From: Paeniglutamicibacter kerguelensis
GTDB lineage: Bacteria; Actinomycetota; Actinomycetes; Actinomycetales; Micrococcaceae
DNA length: 64,000 bases
NCBI RefSeq assembly: GCF_017876535.1
Contig: NZ_JAGIOF010000004.1
Location: 310,001-374,000 of the forward strand
Direction: 5' to 3'
Part shown: piece after piece, positions 42,470-51,167 of the stretch
Layout of the letters: every line of letters begins with the position of its first letter
Numbering within the stretch: the stretch's first letter is position 1
The notes under the pieces: model-generated
What the model was told of the DNA's origin: nothing
What the model saw: the letters and a program-made list of their open reading frames with translations, nothing else
Database searches by the model: none
Made by a program: the position numbers and the translations under genes

Positions 42470-42966
42470 TGACCGCCACCGATATCCGCACCTGGGTCGG
42501 CCCGAACGCCGCCGAACGCCTGGACATCCTGCGGAACACGAAGTCGATTGCGATCGTCGGAGCTTCCAACAAGCCCTCGCGCGCCTCCTACTTCGTCGCG
42601 ACCTACCTGCTGTCGAGCTCCAAGTACAAGGTCTATTTCGTGAACCCGGTGCTCGACGAGATCCTGGGCCAGCCCGTCTACAAGTCGCTCGCCGACCTGC
42701 CGGAGACCCCGGACATGGTCGAGGTCTTCCGCAAGCACGACGACCTGCCCGGTGTGCTTGACGAGTCGATCGCCGTCGGCGCGAAGACCCTGTGGCTGCA
42801 GCTCGGTTCCTGGCACGAGGAAGTCGCGGCCAAGGCCGAGGCCAACGGCCTGGACGTGGTCATGGACCGCTGCGTGAAGATCGAGCACGCCCGCTTCCAC
42901 GGCGGCCTGCGCCTGGCCGGATTCAACACCGGCGTCATTTCCTCCAAGCGCCAGCTTCTGGCCTAG
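42469..42966 (+). CDS. CoA-binding domain protein coupled to metY
   Basis: A 165-residue YccU-like CoA-binding Rossmann protein. The first strand and turn read SIAIVGASNKPSRASYFVATYLL near residues 24-46; VYFVNPVLDEILGQPVYKSL is near 52-71; GAKTLWLQLGSWHEE and GLDVVMDRCVKIEHARF mark the C-terminal part. It starts on the last base of the metY stop, so the two are made together. The role is unknown; given its tight coupling to metY and the second family member near metQ, a part in sensing CoA or acetyl-CoA supply for methionine synthesis is a reasonable guess. Confidence 0.9.
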   Translation: MTATDIRTWVGPNAAERLDILRNTKSIAIVGASNKPSRASYFVATYLLSSSKYKVYFVNPVLDEILGQPVYKSLADLPETPDMVEVFRKHDDLPGVLDESIAVGAKTLWLQLGSWHEEVAAKAEANGLDVVMDRCVKIEHARFHGGLRLAGFNTGVISSKRQLLA

Positions 42967-42980
42967 GCCGTTTGGCTTTG

Positions 42981-43024
42981 CCCTCGGGTGTTCACCGTTT
43001 GTGGTGAACACCCGAGGGTTTTTT
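42981..43024 (+). terminator. Terminator of the metY operon
   Basis: Perfect 16-bp stem (left arm 42981-42996, CCCTCGGGTGTTCACC; right arm 43003-43018), loop of six bases and a run of six T at 43019-43024. A textbook rho-independent terminator, overlapping the end of the convergent regulator gene. Confidence 0.95.
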
Positions 43025-43646
43025 ATGCCCCGGTAAGCCCCGGAAGATCCTCGCGGGCCATCATGGTGGTGAGGTGCCACAACCTGCGGTCGCTCCCATC
43101 GGCGGAGTTTCGCAGGCTTTCCCGCTTGATTTCTCCAACGACGTCCATGATCCGGTTCTCAAGGACCTTCACCTCATCGGCATTGAGCATCAGGTTTGAA
43201 AGGTCAAGTACTCCCCGCATATCCGGCTCACTCCCGGTTGCATACGCATTGCCCCAGTCCAAGACCGCTTGAAGTTGGCGCACCAGCTCCTGGCCCTGCT
43301 GCCCCACATACGACTTCAATACGAGGGCATCATCGGCCGCGCTGGGTGCCTCCGGGCTTCCAACGCTGAATCGCCCCCGCACCGCTCGCCAGACTCGATC
43401 TCGCCGGTCGCGCGCCAGCTCCGGAGCCTCTTCGACGATCCCTGCCGAGGCCAGCACCCGGAGGTGGAAACTCAGGGAATTGGCCGGGATATCCAGTCGT
43501 TCGGCCAAATCGGTGGCGCGTGCGGAGTCCATCGCCGAGAGCGTCGAGACAATGCGGCGGCGCAGCGGATTCGCCATGGCCTTAAGCATCGAGGAGGTCA
43601 TGGTGATGGTTGTTTCTTCGGTGGAATTCCGTTCCTTTGGATCCAT
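43023..43646 (-). CDS. ArsR-like winged-helix regulator divergent from an MFS exporter
   Basis: A 207-residue regulator. The N-terminal half holds an ArsR-type winged helix: MLKAMANPLRRRIVSTLSAMDSARATDLAERLDIPANSLSFHLRVLASAGIV spans about residues 20-71, with RDRVWRAV in the wing. No cysteine pair for metal sensing is seen, so a different signal is likely. The C-terminal half is helical and unassigned. It probably represses the MFS gene and itself through the perfect inverted repeat in the 80 bases between the two starts. Confidence 0.87.
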   Translation of the reverse strand: MDPKERNSTEETTITMTSSMLKAMANPLRRRIVSTLSAMDSARATDLAERLDIPANSLSFHLRVLASAGIVEEAPELARDRRDRVWRAVRGRFSVGSPEAPSAADDALVLKSYVGQQGQELVRQLQAVLDWGNAYATGSEPDMRGVLDLSNLMLNADEVKVLENRIMDVVGEIKRESLRNSADGSDRRLWHLTTMMAREDLPGLTGA

Positions 43647-43667
43647 GCCACCAGTGTACCGATTCCA

Positions 43668-43707
43668 CAAATTTAGTTGCGCAAATTCTATTGCGCAACT
43701 AAATTTG
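43668..43707. promoter_or_regulatory. Perfect 17-bp inverted repeat, operator between regulator and MFS exporter
   Basis: Left arm CAAATTTAGTTGCGCAA (43668-43684), spacer ATTCTA, and exact reverse complement at 43691-43707. It sits midway between two divergent start codons and is AT-rich against a GC-rich background. The inner palindrome TTGCGCAA occurs in both arms. Most likely the binding site of the ArsR-like protein, overlapping one or both promoters. Confidence 0.82.
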
Positions 43708-43726
43708 CGGGTCTAGCCTTGGATGC

Positions 43727-45061
43727 ATGACCACCAAAACCAGCGCCAAGGCCGCAACCCCGGCACCCGCACTGTGGCGCAACCGGAACTACCTGCTCTG
43801 GCTCGGTTCAGACACCGGCTCGGCCCTCGGAATCGCCTTGCATTCCTTTGCGGTCCCCCTCATCGCCTTGATCGCAACCAATTCCCCGGTACAGGCCGGC
43901 ATCATCGGCGCAGTTGGAATGCTCGGCCGAATGCTCGTCACGTTGCCCGGCGGCGTCTTGGCAGACCGGCACAACCGCCGACGGCTCATGATGATCGGCG
44001 GCATGGCCGGCACGGTTATCGGGCTCGGCCTGGTTGCCGCCGCGGCAACCGGATACCTGACCTTTTGGAGCTTGCTCGCCCTTCACCTGCTGATGTCCGT
44101 GCGCAACGGACTGTTCGGCTCGACGTCCGATGCGGCGCTCAAGGACCTGCTGCCGGAAACCCAGCTCGGTTCGGCTCTTGCCGCAAACCAGGGCCGCGAC
44201 GCCGTGGTTTCCTTGGCCGGCGGCCCGCTCGGCGGCATCCTGCTCGCGGTCTCGCAAACCGTGGCCATGGCAGCCGTCGCAATGATTCACGCAGCAGCAA
44301 CGCTGTTCGCCAAATTCATGGTCCTGCCGTCACACATCCGGGGAGAAGACGCAGTCGCAACGAAGCGGCAGGAACCTGCCGGGCGCACCGGATGGGTGCA
44401 CGGCTTCTTCAAGGAGAGCGGCGAAGGCCTTAAGTGGTTATGGCGGCGGAAGGACCTGCGTGCGGTTCTCCTGGTTTCCATCATCATCAACCTTGGAACC
44501 AACGCCTCCATTACGTCGGTCATTTTCGCGCTGCAACAGCGCGGCGAATCGGCGGCAACCATCGGCCTGGTGTCGGCGTCGATCGGTGCCGGCATGCTCT
44601 TGGGCAGCATGGCCGCCCCAGCACTCATCAAGCGGGTTCCCAGCGGTGCACTCACCTGCGCCGGGCTGCTGCTGGCAATTGCGGCCCTCTGGATCTTGCC
44701 GTTCACAGAACAGGTTGTGGCACTTTGCGTGGTCCTGGCCGTTGCACTTTTTGGGGCACCGGCAATCAACGCCGGCATCGGCGGCTATTTCATGGCCGCC
44801 GTTCCCACCGAGCTTTTGGGCCGCGCCACCAGCGCCTCCTCCCTGATGAGCATGGCAGCGCTGCCGCTCGCGCCGCTGATCGCGGGATTCGGTTTCCCGC
44901 TCTGGGGCTGGACCGGGCTGCTGGCATTCTGCGCGGCCATCGCCACGCTGGCGGGGATCATCGCACTGGCAAACAAGCCGCTGCGCACGCTCCCCGGCCC
45001 CGAGGGGTGGGCAGCGCGCGCAGCGGCTTACGTGTATCCGGGGGAATCCCAGTCAAGCTAA
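43727..45061 (+). CDS. MFS-family exporter (enterobactin exporter-like subgroup)
   Basis: A 444-residue major facilitator with about 12 spans. Signature loop GGVLADRHNRRRLMMIGGMAG lies near residues 75-95; the N-terminus RNRNYLLWLGSDTGSALG and the NLGTNASITSVIFAL half-repeat near 263 are like EntS-type drug/siderophore exporters. The central loop (about 205-240) is charged. It is divergent from its probable regulator with a palindromic operator between, the usual arrangement of an inducible efflux pump. Substrate unknown. Confidence 0.9.
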   Translation: MTTKTSAKAATPAPALWRNRNYLLWLGSDTGSALGIALHSFAVPLIALIATNSPVQAGIIGAVGMLGRMLVTLPGGVLADRHNRRRLMMIGGMAGTVIGLGLVAAAATGYLTFWSLLALHLLMSVRNGLFGSTSDAALKDLLPETQLGSALAANQGRDAVVSLAGGPLGGILLAVSQTVAMAAVAMIHAAATLFAKFMVLPSHIRGEDAVATKRQEPAGRTGWVHGFFKESGEGLKWLWRRKDLRAVLLVSIIINLGTNASITSVIFALQQRGESAATIGLVSASIGAGMLLGSMAAPALIKRVPSGALTCAGLLLAIAALWILPFTEQVVALCVVLAVALFGAPAINAGIGGYFMAAVPTELLGRATSASSLMSMAALPLAPLIAGFGFPLWGWTGLLAFCAAIATLAGIIALANKPLRTLPGPEGWAARAAAYVYPGESQSS

Positions 45062-45080
45062 TCGAAGCGAACGGCCAGGC

Positions 45081-45470
45081 CTACCACTCGGGCATTTCGT
45101 CGTCATCGTCGGCTTCGGAGACCCCGAGGTCGGGCTGCTGGTTATCATCGAACTGGGCCCAGGCTTCGGTGAATTCCAGGATGTCTTCCAGGGCTTCTTC
45201 CTGGTCGCCGTCCAAGAGCTCCAAGGCGTCTCGCGAGTCCAGGATGCTGGCGATCGCGGTGGCGGGGTGCTCCTCGAAGTAATCCACCGGGGAAAAATCA
45301 GCGTTGAAAGTCAGCGTCTTGCTCTGGCCGTACAGGTCGATGAAAGCCTCGACTGCGGCCGGAACCCGGGCAAGATCCAACCCGGTTAGCGAATCGTTGT
45401 AGGCACGGCTGGTCGCCTCGGCCCACTCCTCGACGATCTCTTCAGTCATTTGTGTTTCGGAATTACTCAC
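45081..45470 (-). CDS. Small acidic hypothetical protein
   Basis: About 129 residues, not recognised. It is strongly acidic, with a helical-looking body (EEIVEEWAEATSRAYNDS, VPAAVEAFIDLYGQS, DALELLDGDQEEALEDILEF) and an aspartate/glutamate-rich tail ending EADDDDEMPEW. The GTG at 45470 was chosen because AAGG lies nine bases before it; ATG at 45449 would give a protein shorter by seven residues. No signal peptide or membrane span. It sits convergent to the MFS gene and alone on its strand. Confidence 0.7.
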   Translation of the reverse strand: MSNSETQMTEEIVEEWAEATSRAYNDSLTGLDLARVPAAVEAFIDLYGQSKTLTFNADFSPVDYFEEHPATAIASILDSRDALELLDGDQEEALEDILEFTEAWAQFDDNQQPDLGVSEADDDDEMPEW

Positions 45471-45594
45471 GCTTTTTACCTTGCCTGTTTGACGACTCTT
45501 CGCGCAACAATAATAGTGTGAACGGCACAAACCGTACATGTCCCATGGGTGTGAATTTGGACCGCCCACGCGCCGGCAAAAACCACCGCTGCGG

Positions 45595-45645
45595 CAAGAA
45601 AAACGGGAAGGGGCCGGCCACTTCGGGTCACCCCGAACGGCCGGC
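45595..45645 (-). terminator. Terminator of the carbon-nitrogen hydrolase gene
   Basis: On the minus strand a stem of two blocks (GCCGGCC and TTCGGG with complements; 45613-45645) with one bulge is followed by CGTTTTTCTTG. It begins 15 bases after the gene's stop. Confidence 0.75.
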
Positions 45646-45659
45646 GCCGCTGCCCTGGC

Positions 45660-46439
45660 CTACAGGCGGCGGTTGGCCAGCACCGGCAGGAACTCACGCA
45701 CCTCGTCGATGCGGCGGCGCGTGACCTCGGTTGTCACTAATCCCTCGGCGTCATCGTCCAGGAAAACCACGGGCACGCCCATCGGATCCAGGATCGCAGA
45801 GTGCCCGATCGTGTGGCTTGAGCTGGTTCCCGCGGCAGCGACCCAAACGGTGTTTTCGATGGCACGGGCCTTGAGCAGGGTTTCCCAGTGCTCTACCTTG
45901 TGGTCGCCCTTGAACCACGCGGCCGCCACCAGCAGGACGTCGGCCCCGTTGACGGCCAGTCGGCGGGACAACTCGGGGAAGCGAAGGTCGTAGCAGGTCA
46001 GTACGCCGACCTTGAGTCCGCCGATCTCAAAGATCGGCAGCGCTTCCACCGCGCCGGCGGTGATGGCGGTGGATTCCTGGTAGGAGAAGGCATCGTAAAG
46101 ATGGATCTTGCGATAGGTGCCAAGGATCCTGCCGTCCTCGGCAACGGCGGCGAGGGTGTTGTAGGGGCGCGCATCGCCGCTTTCCTCGTACCCTCCGGCC
46201 ACAATGGCAATCTTGTGCTCGGCGGCGATGAAGGAAAGCTGCTGCACAAACGCGGCCCAGTGCCCGGCAACGGCCTCGCCCAGGGCGCCTTCCACCTTGG
46301 ACACGGCAAGCATTGCTTCCTCGGGGAAAAGCACCAAGCTTGCCCCCTCGTCCTTGGCCCGCGCGGCGAGCCGCGCCATGATCCCCAAATTCTCGGTGAT
46401 CGACCCCGTGGGAGCAAACTGTCCGACACTGACCTTCAT
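45660..46439 (-). CDS. Carbon-nitrogen hydrolase (nitrilase superfamily)
   Basis: A 259-residue nitrilase-superfamily hydrolase with the full catalytic triad: E40 in LVLFPEEAML, K111 in YRKIHLYDAF, and C149 in VLTCYDLRFPELSR. This pattern, including KIHLYDAF, is close to the Nit/omega-amidase and deaminated-glutathione amidase group, which hydrolyse small amides in the cytosol. The exact substrate is not decided by sequence. ATG 46439 follows AAGGGA; another ATG five codons upstream is less well placed. Divergent from the second MFS exporter, with about 100 bases between the starts. Confidence 0.9.
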   Translation of the reverse strand: MKVSVGQFAPTGSITENLGIMARLAARAKDEGASLVLFPEEAMLAVSKVEGALGEAVAGHWAAFVQQLSFIAAEHKIAIVAGGYEESGDARPYNTLAAVAEDGRILGTYRKIHLYDAFSYQESTAITAGAVEALPIFEIGGLKVGVLTCYDLRFPELSRRLAVNGADVLLVAAAWFKGDHKVEHWETLLKARAIENTVWVAAAGTSSSHTIGHSAILDPMGVPVVFLDDDAEGLVTTEVTRRRIDEVREFLPVLANRRL

Positions 46440-46538
46440 GACGATTCCCTTCATTGCCAACGTTCCGAAAACCAGCCTAGCGACTATCGTCCCTTTGGTG
46501 GATTCCCGATCCGCCTTGTCAGCCGTACCGTATGGAAT

Positions 46539-48197
46539 ATGACGATAAAACGGGAGAACAAGTGGTTGGCCCTGGTCGTTTTGGCCGGCGCGTTGGCAAT
46601 GATCGTGCTCGACGGCACGATCGTCGGGGTTTCGCTGCCCAGCATGATCCAGGACCTCAACATGGACCTGGCCTCCGCCCAATGGGTGAACTCGCTCTAC
46701 TCGGTGGTGCTTGCCGCGCTGCTGATGACGGCGGGGCGCCTTGGCGACAGGGTCGGACGGCGCAGGCTCCTGGCCATCGGCGTGGCCATCTTCGTGGTCG
46801 GCAGCCTCTGCGCGGCCCTTGCCACCGACGCGACGACGCTCATCGCCGCCCGCGCCCTGCAGGGTGTCGGCGGGGCCGCGGTCCTGCCCGCGACGCTGTC
46901 CAGCGTCAATTCCCTCTTCCGGGGCAAGGAACGTGCCGCCGCATTCGGAGTGTGGGGGGCCGTCATGTCCGGAGCCGCGGCCCTGGGCCCGCTGTTGGGC
47001 GGCGCATTCACCACCTACCTGGACTGGCGCTGGATCTTCTGGGTCAACCTGCCTCTGGGCCTGTTGGTTCTCGTCGGGATCCGGCGGTTTGTCCCCGAAA
47101 CCACCACCGAACACCGGGAGAACGGGACGGACATCGTCGGCATCCTGCTCAGCGCGCTCGGGTTCGGCCTGCTGGTCTTTGTCCTGATCGAGGGACCCAG
47201 CTGGGGTTGGCTCACCCCGCGGACCGCAGTCGACCTGGGGCCGCTGATGTGGGGCGCGGACGCCCCCGTTTCGCTGATACCGATCCTCGGGGCGATCGCC
47301 GTGGGTGCGCTGGTTGCCTTCATCCGGTGGGAGTTGCGGCGCGCCCGGCAGCTCAAGAGCACCCTGCTGGACGTTTCACTCTTCTCCCACGCGACGTTCT
47401 CCTGGGGCAACGCCACCGCCACGATGGTGGCCATGGGCGAGTTCGGGCTGCTTCTGGTGCTGCCGCTGTACTTGATCAACGTCCTGGCCGCCGATGCCAT
47501 GGGCGCCGGTCTCATCCTGGCGGCCATGGCGGCCGGCGCCTTCCTGTCCGGGGCCATGGCGAGGCACCTGGCCGCATCCATGGGAGCGGACCGGGTGGTG
47601 GTCCTGGGGCTGGGTCTGGAGGTCGCGGGCGTTGCGGCCCTGGCCTGGGTCATCGGTGCCGGCGCCCCGTTGCTCCCGCTGGTCCTGCTTCTGGTGCTCT
47701 ACGGGTTGGGTTTGGGGCTGGCCTCGGCGCAGCTGACCAGCGCGGTCCTGCGCGACATCCCCCCGGAGGCCTCCGGGCAGGGGTCGGCAACGCAAAGCAC
47801 CCTGCGCCAGCTCGGATCCGGGTTGGGCACGGCCATCGCCGGCAGCGTGTTGGCGGTGGTGACCACCCGCGCGGCAACCACGTCCCTGGCTGCCCTGGGC
47901 CTTCCGGGCCTCGACGCGGCGGCTTGGGCCCAGCGACTGAGCGACTCGGCGGGCGGCCTCATTCCGCAGGTTCTGCACGGCAACGCCGGGGCGGCCTTCG
48001 GAGAGCACGCGGCGCAGGTCGCCGGGGTTATGGGCGATGCCTTCACCAGCGGCGTCCAGGCGGCCATGGTTGCCGCCGTGGTCTGCCTGGCCATCGGCTG
48101 GATCGGTTCGCTGCAAGTCAGCCGCGCAGCCCGGGCCGTCTCGATCCCGGATACAGCTCAGTCACTGACGCCGGAACCGGATGCCGAACGGGGCTAG
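46539..48197 (+). CDS. MFS transporter, DHA2 (EmrB/QacA) type
   Basis: A 552-residue drug:proton antiporter with about 14 spans. Motifs: LDGTIVGVSLPSM near residues 23-35 (the LDxTIVNVALP motif of 14-span MFS pumps), GRLGDRVGRRRLL near 68-80, GVGGAAVLPATLSSVNSLF near 110-128, and GVWGAVMSGAAALGPLLGG near 138-156. The ATG at 46539 starts the first span and the long upstream frame is not supported. Its TAG shares CTAG with the convergent TPR gene. Likely a multidrug efflux pump; substrate unknown. Confidence 0.9.
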   Translation: MTIKRENKWLALVVLAGALAMIVLDGTIVGVSLPSMIQDLNMDLASAQWVNSLYSVVLAALLMTAGRLGDRVGRRRLLAIGVAIFVVGSLCAALATDATTLIAARALQGVGGAAVLPATLSSVNSLFRGKERAAAFGVWGAVMSGAAALGPLLGGAFTTYLDWRWIFWVNLPLGLLVLVGIRRFVPETTTEHRENGTDIVGILLSALGFGLLVFVLIEGPSWGWLTPRTAVDLGPLMWGADAPVSLIPILGAIAVGALVAFIRWELRRARQLKSTLLDVSLFSHATFSWGNATATMVAMGEFGLLLVLPLYLINVLAADAMGAGLILAAMAAGAFLSGAMARHLAASMGADRVVVLGLGLEVAGVAALAWVIGAGAPLLPLVLLLVLYGLGLGLASAQLTSAVLRDIPPEASGQGSATQSTLRQLGSGLGTAIAGSVLAVVTTRAATTSLAALGLPGLDAAAWAQRLSDSAGGLIPQVLHGNAGAAFGEHAAQVAGVMGDAFTSGVQAAMVAAVVCLAIGWIGSLQVSRAARAVSIPDTAQSLTPEPDAERG

Positions 48198-49813
48198 TCC
48201 GACCCCGCCTCCTTGGAGAAATCCGGGATCTCCACCGGCGCAAAGCTCGGCACCTCAAAGGTGATGGACGGAGCCGGAATCGGGGTCGGCCGCAGGTAAG
48301 GCGAGTCGATCTGCGGTTGCTTTCCGTCTTTCGTGGCGGGAGTCCCGGTTCCGTCGCCCGGTCCAATGCCCCCGGCGAACATGGAGGCACCCAGGGACAG
48401 GAACATCAGGGGCAGGAACAGGTGGTAGCCAATGTAGAAGACCGACTGCATCCGGCCGCCGATGCCGGCAAGCCCGGAACGCTTGGCGCTCGAGCGCAGC
48501 GTGCGGCCCTTCACCCACGGGTTTTCCCCGGGCCCCAGCCGCAGGACGAGGATCGCCAGCTGCGCGCCGACGGCCAGCAGCCATCCGGCGCCGATCAGGA
48601 CGATCATGCCCGCAGCCGGCCCCATCCCGGGCAGCGTGAGCACCAAGGCAAGAATGCCCAGGCAGCCCATGCGGAACCGGGCCCAGTGGGCCTCGAGCAG
48701 CGCCCCGATCCGCCGGTGCCAATGCGCAATGAGTGCCGTGCGCGGCGCCCCGGCTTCCGGCGGTGCGCACGAGGCCTTGTCCAGCAGCGTTCCGCCGATG
48801 AAGCCCAGCACCGCTCCGCCCCCCACCAAGAGCAACCCCGGGCGTTGGTCCGGGGCCAGGATTCCCAGCACGGTTCCGGCCAGGCCCGTCGCCCCGGCGG
48901 CCGCGAGAAGCCGCAGGCCGGTGCGCGCGGAGGGGAACCTGTTGAAGATCTCTTCCACGTATCCGGCGGGCAGCGGCTTGGCGGCCCGCCGATACCGCAA
49001 CCAGCCGGCCCCCGCCAGCAGGCCGAGCAGCAGCACCGCGGCAAGGATCCCGGGCAGCCCGCTCCCCCGTTCGACGACCAGCGCACCCAACATGCCATGC
49101 ACCCAGGGCAGCCTGCCCAGCGGCCGTAGCCTTTCCAGGAAGAGTTGGGCAAAGTCCGCTTGGACCGTGTCATCGAGCGGGTTGACCGCGAGCATTCCAC
49201 GCAGCAGCGTTCCGCGGTCGCCCACCACGGCGTCCGCGCCGTCGATGACGCCGGAGGCCAGCAGCAAGCCGTGGTCGTTGGGGGCGGTGTTCAGCCCGGC
49301 GCGAAGGTATTCCAGCGCCTTGGGGGTGTTCCCGCCCAGGTCGGCGATGAGCGCGGCCACCCGGAAATGGTCGGGGTCCTCCGGGTCGATCTCCAGCGCC
49401 CGGCCCATGGCCGCGGCAGCCTCGTCGAGTTCGGTGCGGTTTGTCGAGTTGCCGACCAGGAGCAGGCCGACCCAGAAATGTCCCTTGGCCAGGTTCGGTG
49501 CAGCCATGACCATGACCCTGGCCAGGGCCAGCGCCTTCTCACGCTGCCCCGCGTGGTGGGCGCACATGATCAGCAGGTCCAATGCCCCCAGGGAGTCGTG
49601 CTCCAGTTCCAGGGCCCGGCGCCCCGCGGCTTCGGCCGCTTCCTGCCGGTCGTTTGCGAGCAGCACCATGCCGTAAACCACCCAAAATCGGGGGTCCTCG
49701 CCGTGGTGTTCCAGCTGTCCGGCGACCAGGTCAAGGGCCTCCTCCAGCCGCTTCGAGGCTGCCAGCGCCTGGACCCGGGCCTGCAGAAGCTCGACATCAA
49801 TGCGGTTGGACAT
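48194..49813 (-). CDS. TPR protein with multiple C-terminal membrane spans, partner of an AAA+ ATPase
   Basis: A 539-residue protein in two parts. Residues 1-245 are helical repeats of the TPR type (for example ALDLVAGQLEHHGEDPRFWVVYGMVLLANDRQEAAEAAGRRALEL near 26-70, without signal peptide). From about 255 onward there are five to six hydrophobic spans, including GILAAVLLLGLLAGAGWL and LLLVGGGAVLGFIGG, and a proline-rich tail. The repeats probably face the cytosol as a docking platform at the membrane. It starts 14 bases after the AAA+ ATPase gene, so the two form an operon. No family name recognised. Confidence 0.75.
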   Translation of the reverse strand: MSNRIDVELLQARVQALAASKRLEEALDLVAGQLEHHGEDPRFWVVYGMVLLANDRQEAAEAAGRRALELEHDSLGALDLLIMCAHHAGQREKALALARVMVMAAPNLAKGHFWVGLLLVGNSTNRTELDEAAAAMGRALEIDPEDPDHFRVAALIADLGGNTPKALEYLRAGLNTAPNDHGLLLASGVIDGADAVVGDRGTLLRGMLAVNPLDDTVQADFAQLFLERLRPLGRLPWVHGMLGALVVERGSGLPGILAAVLLLGLLAGAGWLRYRRAAKPLPAGYVEEIFNRFPSARTGLRLLAAAGATGLAGTVLGILAPDQRPGLLLVGGGAVLGFIGGTLLDKASCAPPEAGAPRTALIAHWHRRIGALLEAHWARFRMGCLGILALVLTLPGMGPAAGMIVLIGAGWLLAVGAQLAILVLRLGPGENPWVKGRTLRSSAKRSGLAGIGGRMQSVFYIGYHLFLPLMFLSLGASMFAGGIGPGDGTGTPATKDGKQPQIDSPYLRPTPIPAPSITFEVPSFAPVEIPDFSKEAGSD

Positions 49814-49827
49814 GGAGGTCGGCGCCG

Positions 49828-51120
49828 TCAGAGCATCTTGCGCGAACGCAGGTAGCTGGCAAGCTCGTCGTAGCGCCCGTGGTCGTTGCTGAAACGCACC
49901 ACGTTGCGCGCCGATTCGAGCCACGGCAGGGTCGAGGCCTTGACCTCGGCCAGCGCAAGTTCCATGTGCCCCATGTTCAGCGGGACGATCTCGTTGGCCG
50001 CGATGGATTCCATCATGGCCTTCTCCGCCGCCGTGACGCACAGGTGTTCCAGGTCCGCCCCGGAAAGGTTTTCGGTGCGGCGGGTCAGCGCCGGCAGGTC
50101 GATGCCAGCGATCGGCCGCTTTTTCAGGTGGTAGTGCAGGATCGCCGTGCGCGCCGCCGCGTCGGGCGGGGTGACAAGCACCGTGCGGTCCAGGCGTCCG
50201 GGGCGCAGCAGCGCCTCGTCCAGGTCCCAGGGGTGGTTGGTCGCGGCCAGGATGTAGAGCCCGTCGTTGTCCCCGGCCATCGAGTCCATTTCCAGCAGCA
50301 GCTGGTTGACCATCTGGCGCAGCCAGGAGGCGGATCCGGTGAGCGATCCGCGGCGCATGCCCAGTGCGTCGACCTCGTCGAGGAAGAGCACGGTGGGTGT
50401 TTCGGCGCGCGCGGAGTCAAAGACCGCCTTGAGGTTCTTTTCGGTTTGCCCGATGTAGGAGGAAAGCACGTCCGTCATGACCACGGACATGAACCGGGCA
50501 CCAAGCTCGCCGGCAACCGCTCGGGCCAGGAAGGTCTTGCCGCAGCCCGGAGGCCCGTACAGCAACAGGCCGCCGCGCAGGGATTTCCCGAAGGCCTTGG
50601 CGATTTCGCTGTGGCGCATCGGCGCCAGGAACGATTCGTTCAGCCGCGCCTTGACGGCATCCAGCCCGCCGACATCGGCCAGCGTGATGACCGGCGCCTC
50701 GGGTTCGATCGGCGCAACCCCCGATTCCTCCTGGTCCATGCCGACGGCGAAGGGGGCGGGCAGTTGCTCGCCAAGTTCGCTGCTGGCCCTGTCCCAGTCA
50801 AAACCGCCGTCGGCCGGCACCCGATCCGGGGCCGGCGCGGCAGCCACCGCCTCGGGTGCCGCCGGGGGCACCCCCACGGGATCGGCAGCAACCGGGGCTA
50901 CCGGGATCGCCGGGGCCGAGAGCCCGCTGACGATCTTCCCCAGCATGCCCAGTGCCGCCACGTTGGACGGCTCTTTCTGGATCACGGTGTTGACCTCGGC
51001 CAGCGCCTCGGGGTTGCGACCCGCGGCATGCAGCATTTCCGCCACGTGCAGACGCAGCGCGCTGTCGCCCGGAGACGCCGCAAGGGCGTGGCGCAGGCTG
51101 GTCAGAAGTTGTTCATTCAT
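49828..51120 (-). CDS. AAA+ ATPase (Cdc48/FtsH-like module) with N-terminal helical repeat
   Basis: A 430-residue ATPase. Residues 1-65 look like one or two TPR-type repeats (LRLHVAEMLHAAGRNPEALAEVNTVIQ), followed by an alanine/proline-rich linker to about 140. The AAA+ module has Walker A GPPGCGKT (189-196), Walker B VLFLDEVDAL (244-253), sensor N295 and arginine fingers R306/R309 in LRPGRLDR. It should form a hexameric ATP-driven remodelling or unfolding machine. The TPR-membrane protein directly downstream is its likely anchor or adaptor. Start uncertain between 51120 and nearby ATGs at 51129 and 51144. Confidence 0.87.
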   Translation of the reverse strand: MNEQLLTSLRHALAASPGDSALRLHVAEMLHAAGRNPEALAEVNTVIQKEPSNVAALGMLGKIVSGLSAPAIPVAPVAADPVGVPPAAPEAVAAAPAPDRVPADGGFDWDRASSELGEQLPAPFAVGMDQEESGVAPIEPEAPVITLADVGGLDAVKARLNESFLAPMRHSEIAKAFGKSLRGGLLLYGPPGCGKTFLARAVAGELGARFMSVVMTDVLSSYIGQTEKNLKAVFDSARAETPTVLFLDEVDALGMRRGSLTGSASWLRQMVNQLLLEMDSMAGDNDGLYILAATNHPWDLDEALLRPGRLDRTVLVTPPDAAARTAILHYHLKKRPIAGIDLPALTRRTENLSGADLEHLCVTAAEKAMMESIAANEIVPLNMGHMELALAEVKASTLPWLESARNVVRFSNDHGRYDELASYLRSRKML

Positions 51121-51167
51121 GCTCTTCATCCATTCCCGTGCCACGCCCTCGCGCGGGGGTTCGACTG

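Noticed and set aside
45540..45720. Small plus-strand frame beginning MGVNLDRPRAGKNHRCGKKNG.
   Set aside because: No ribosome-binding site, it runs through the terminator stem of the hydrolase gene and into that gene's antisense strand.
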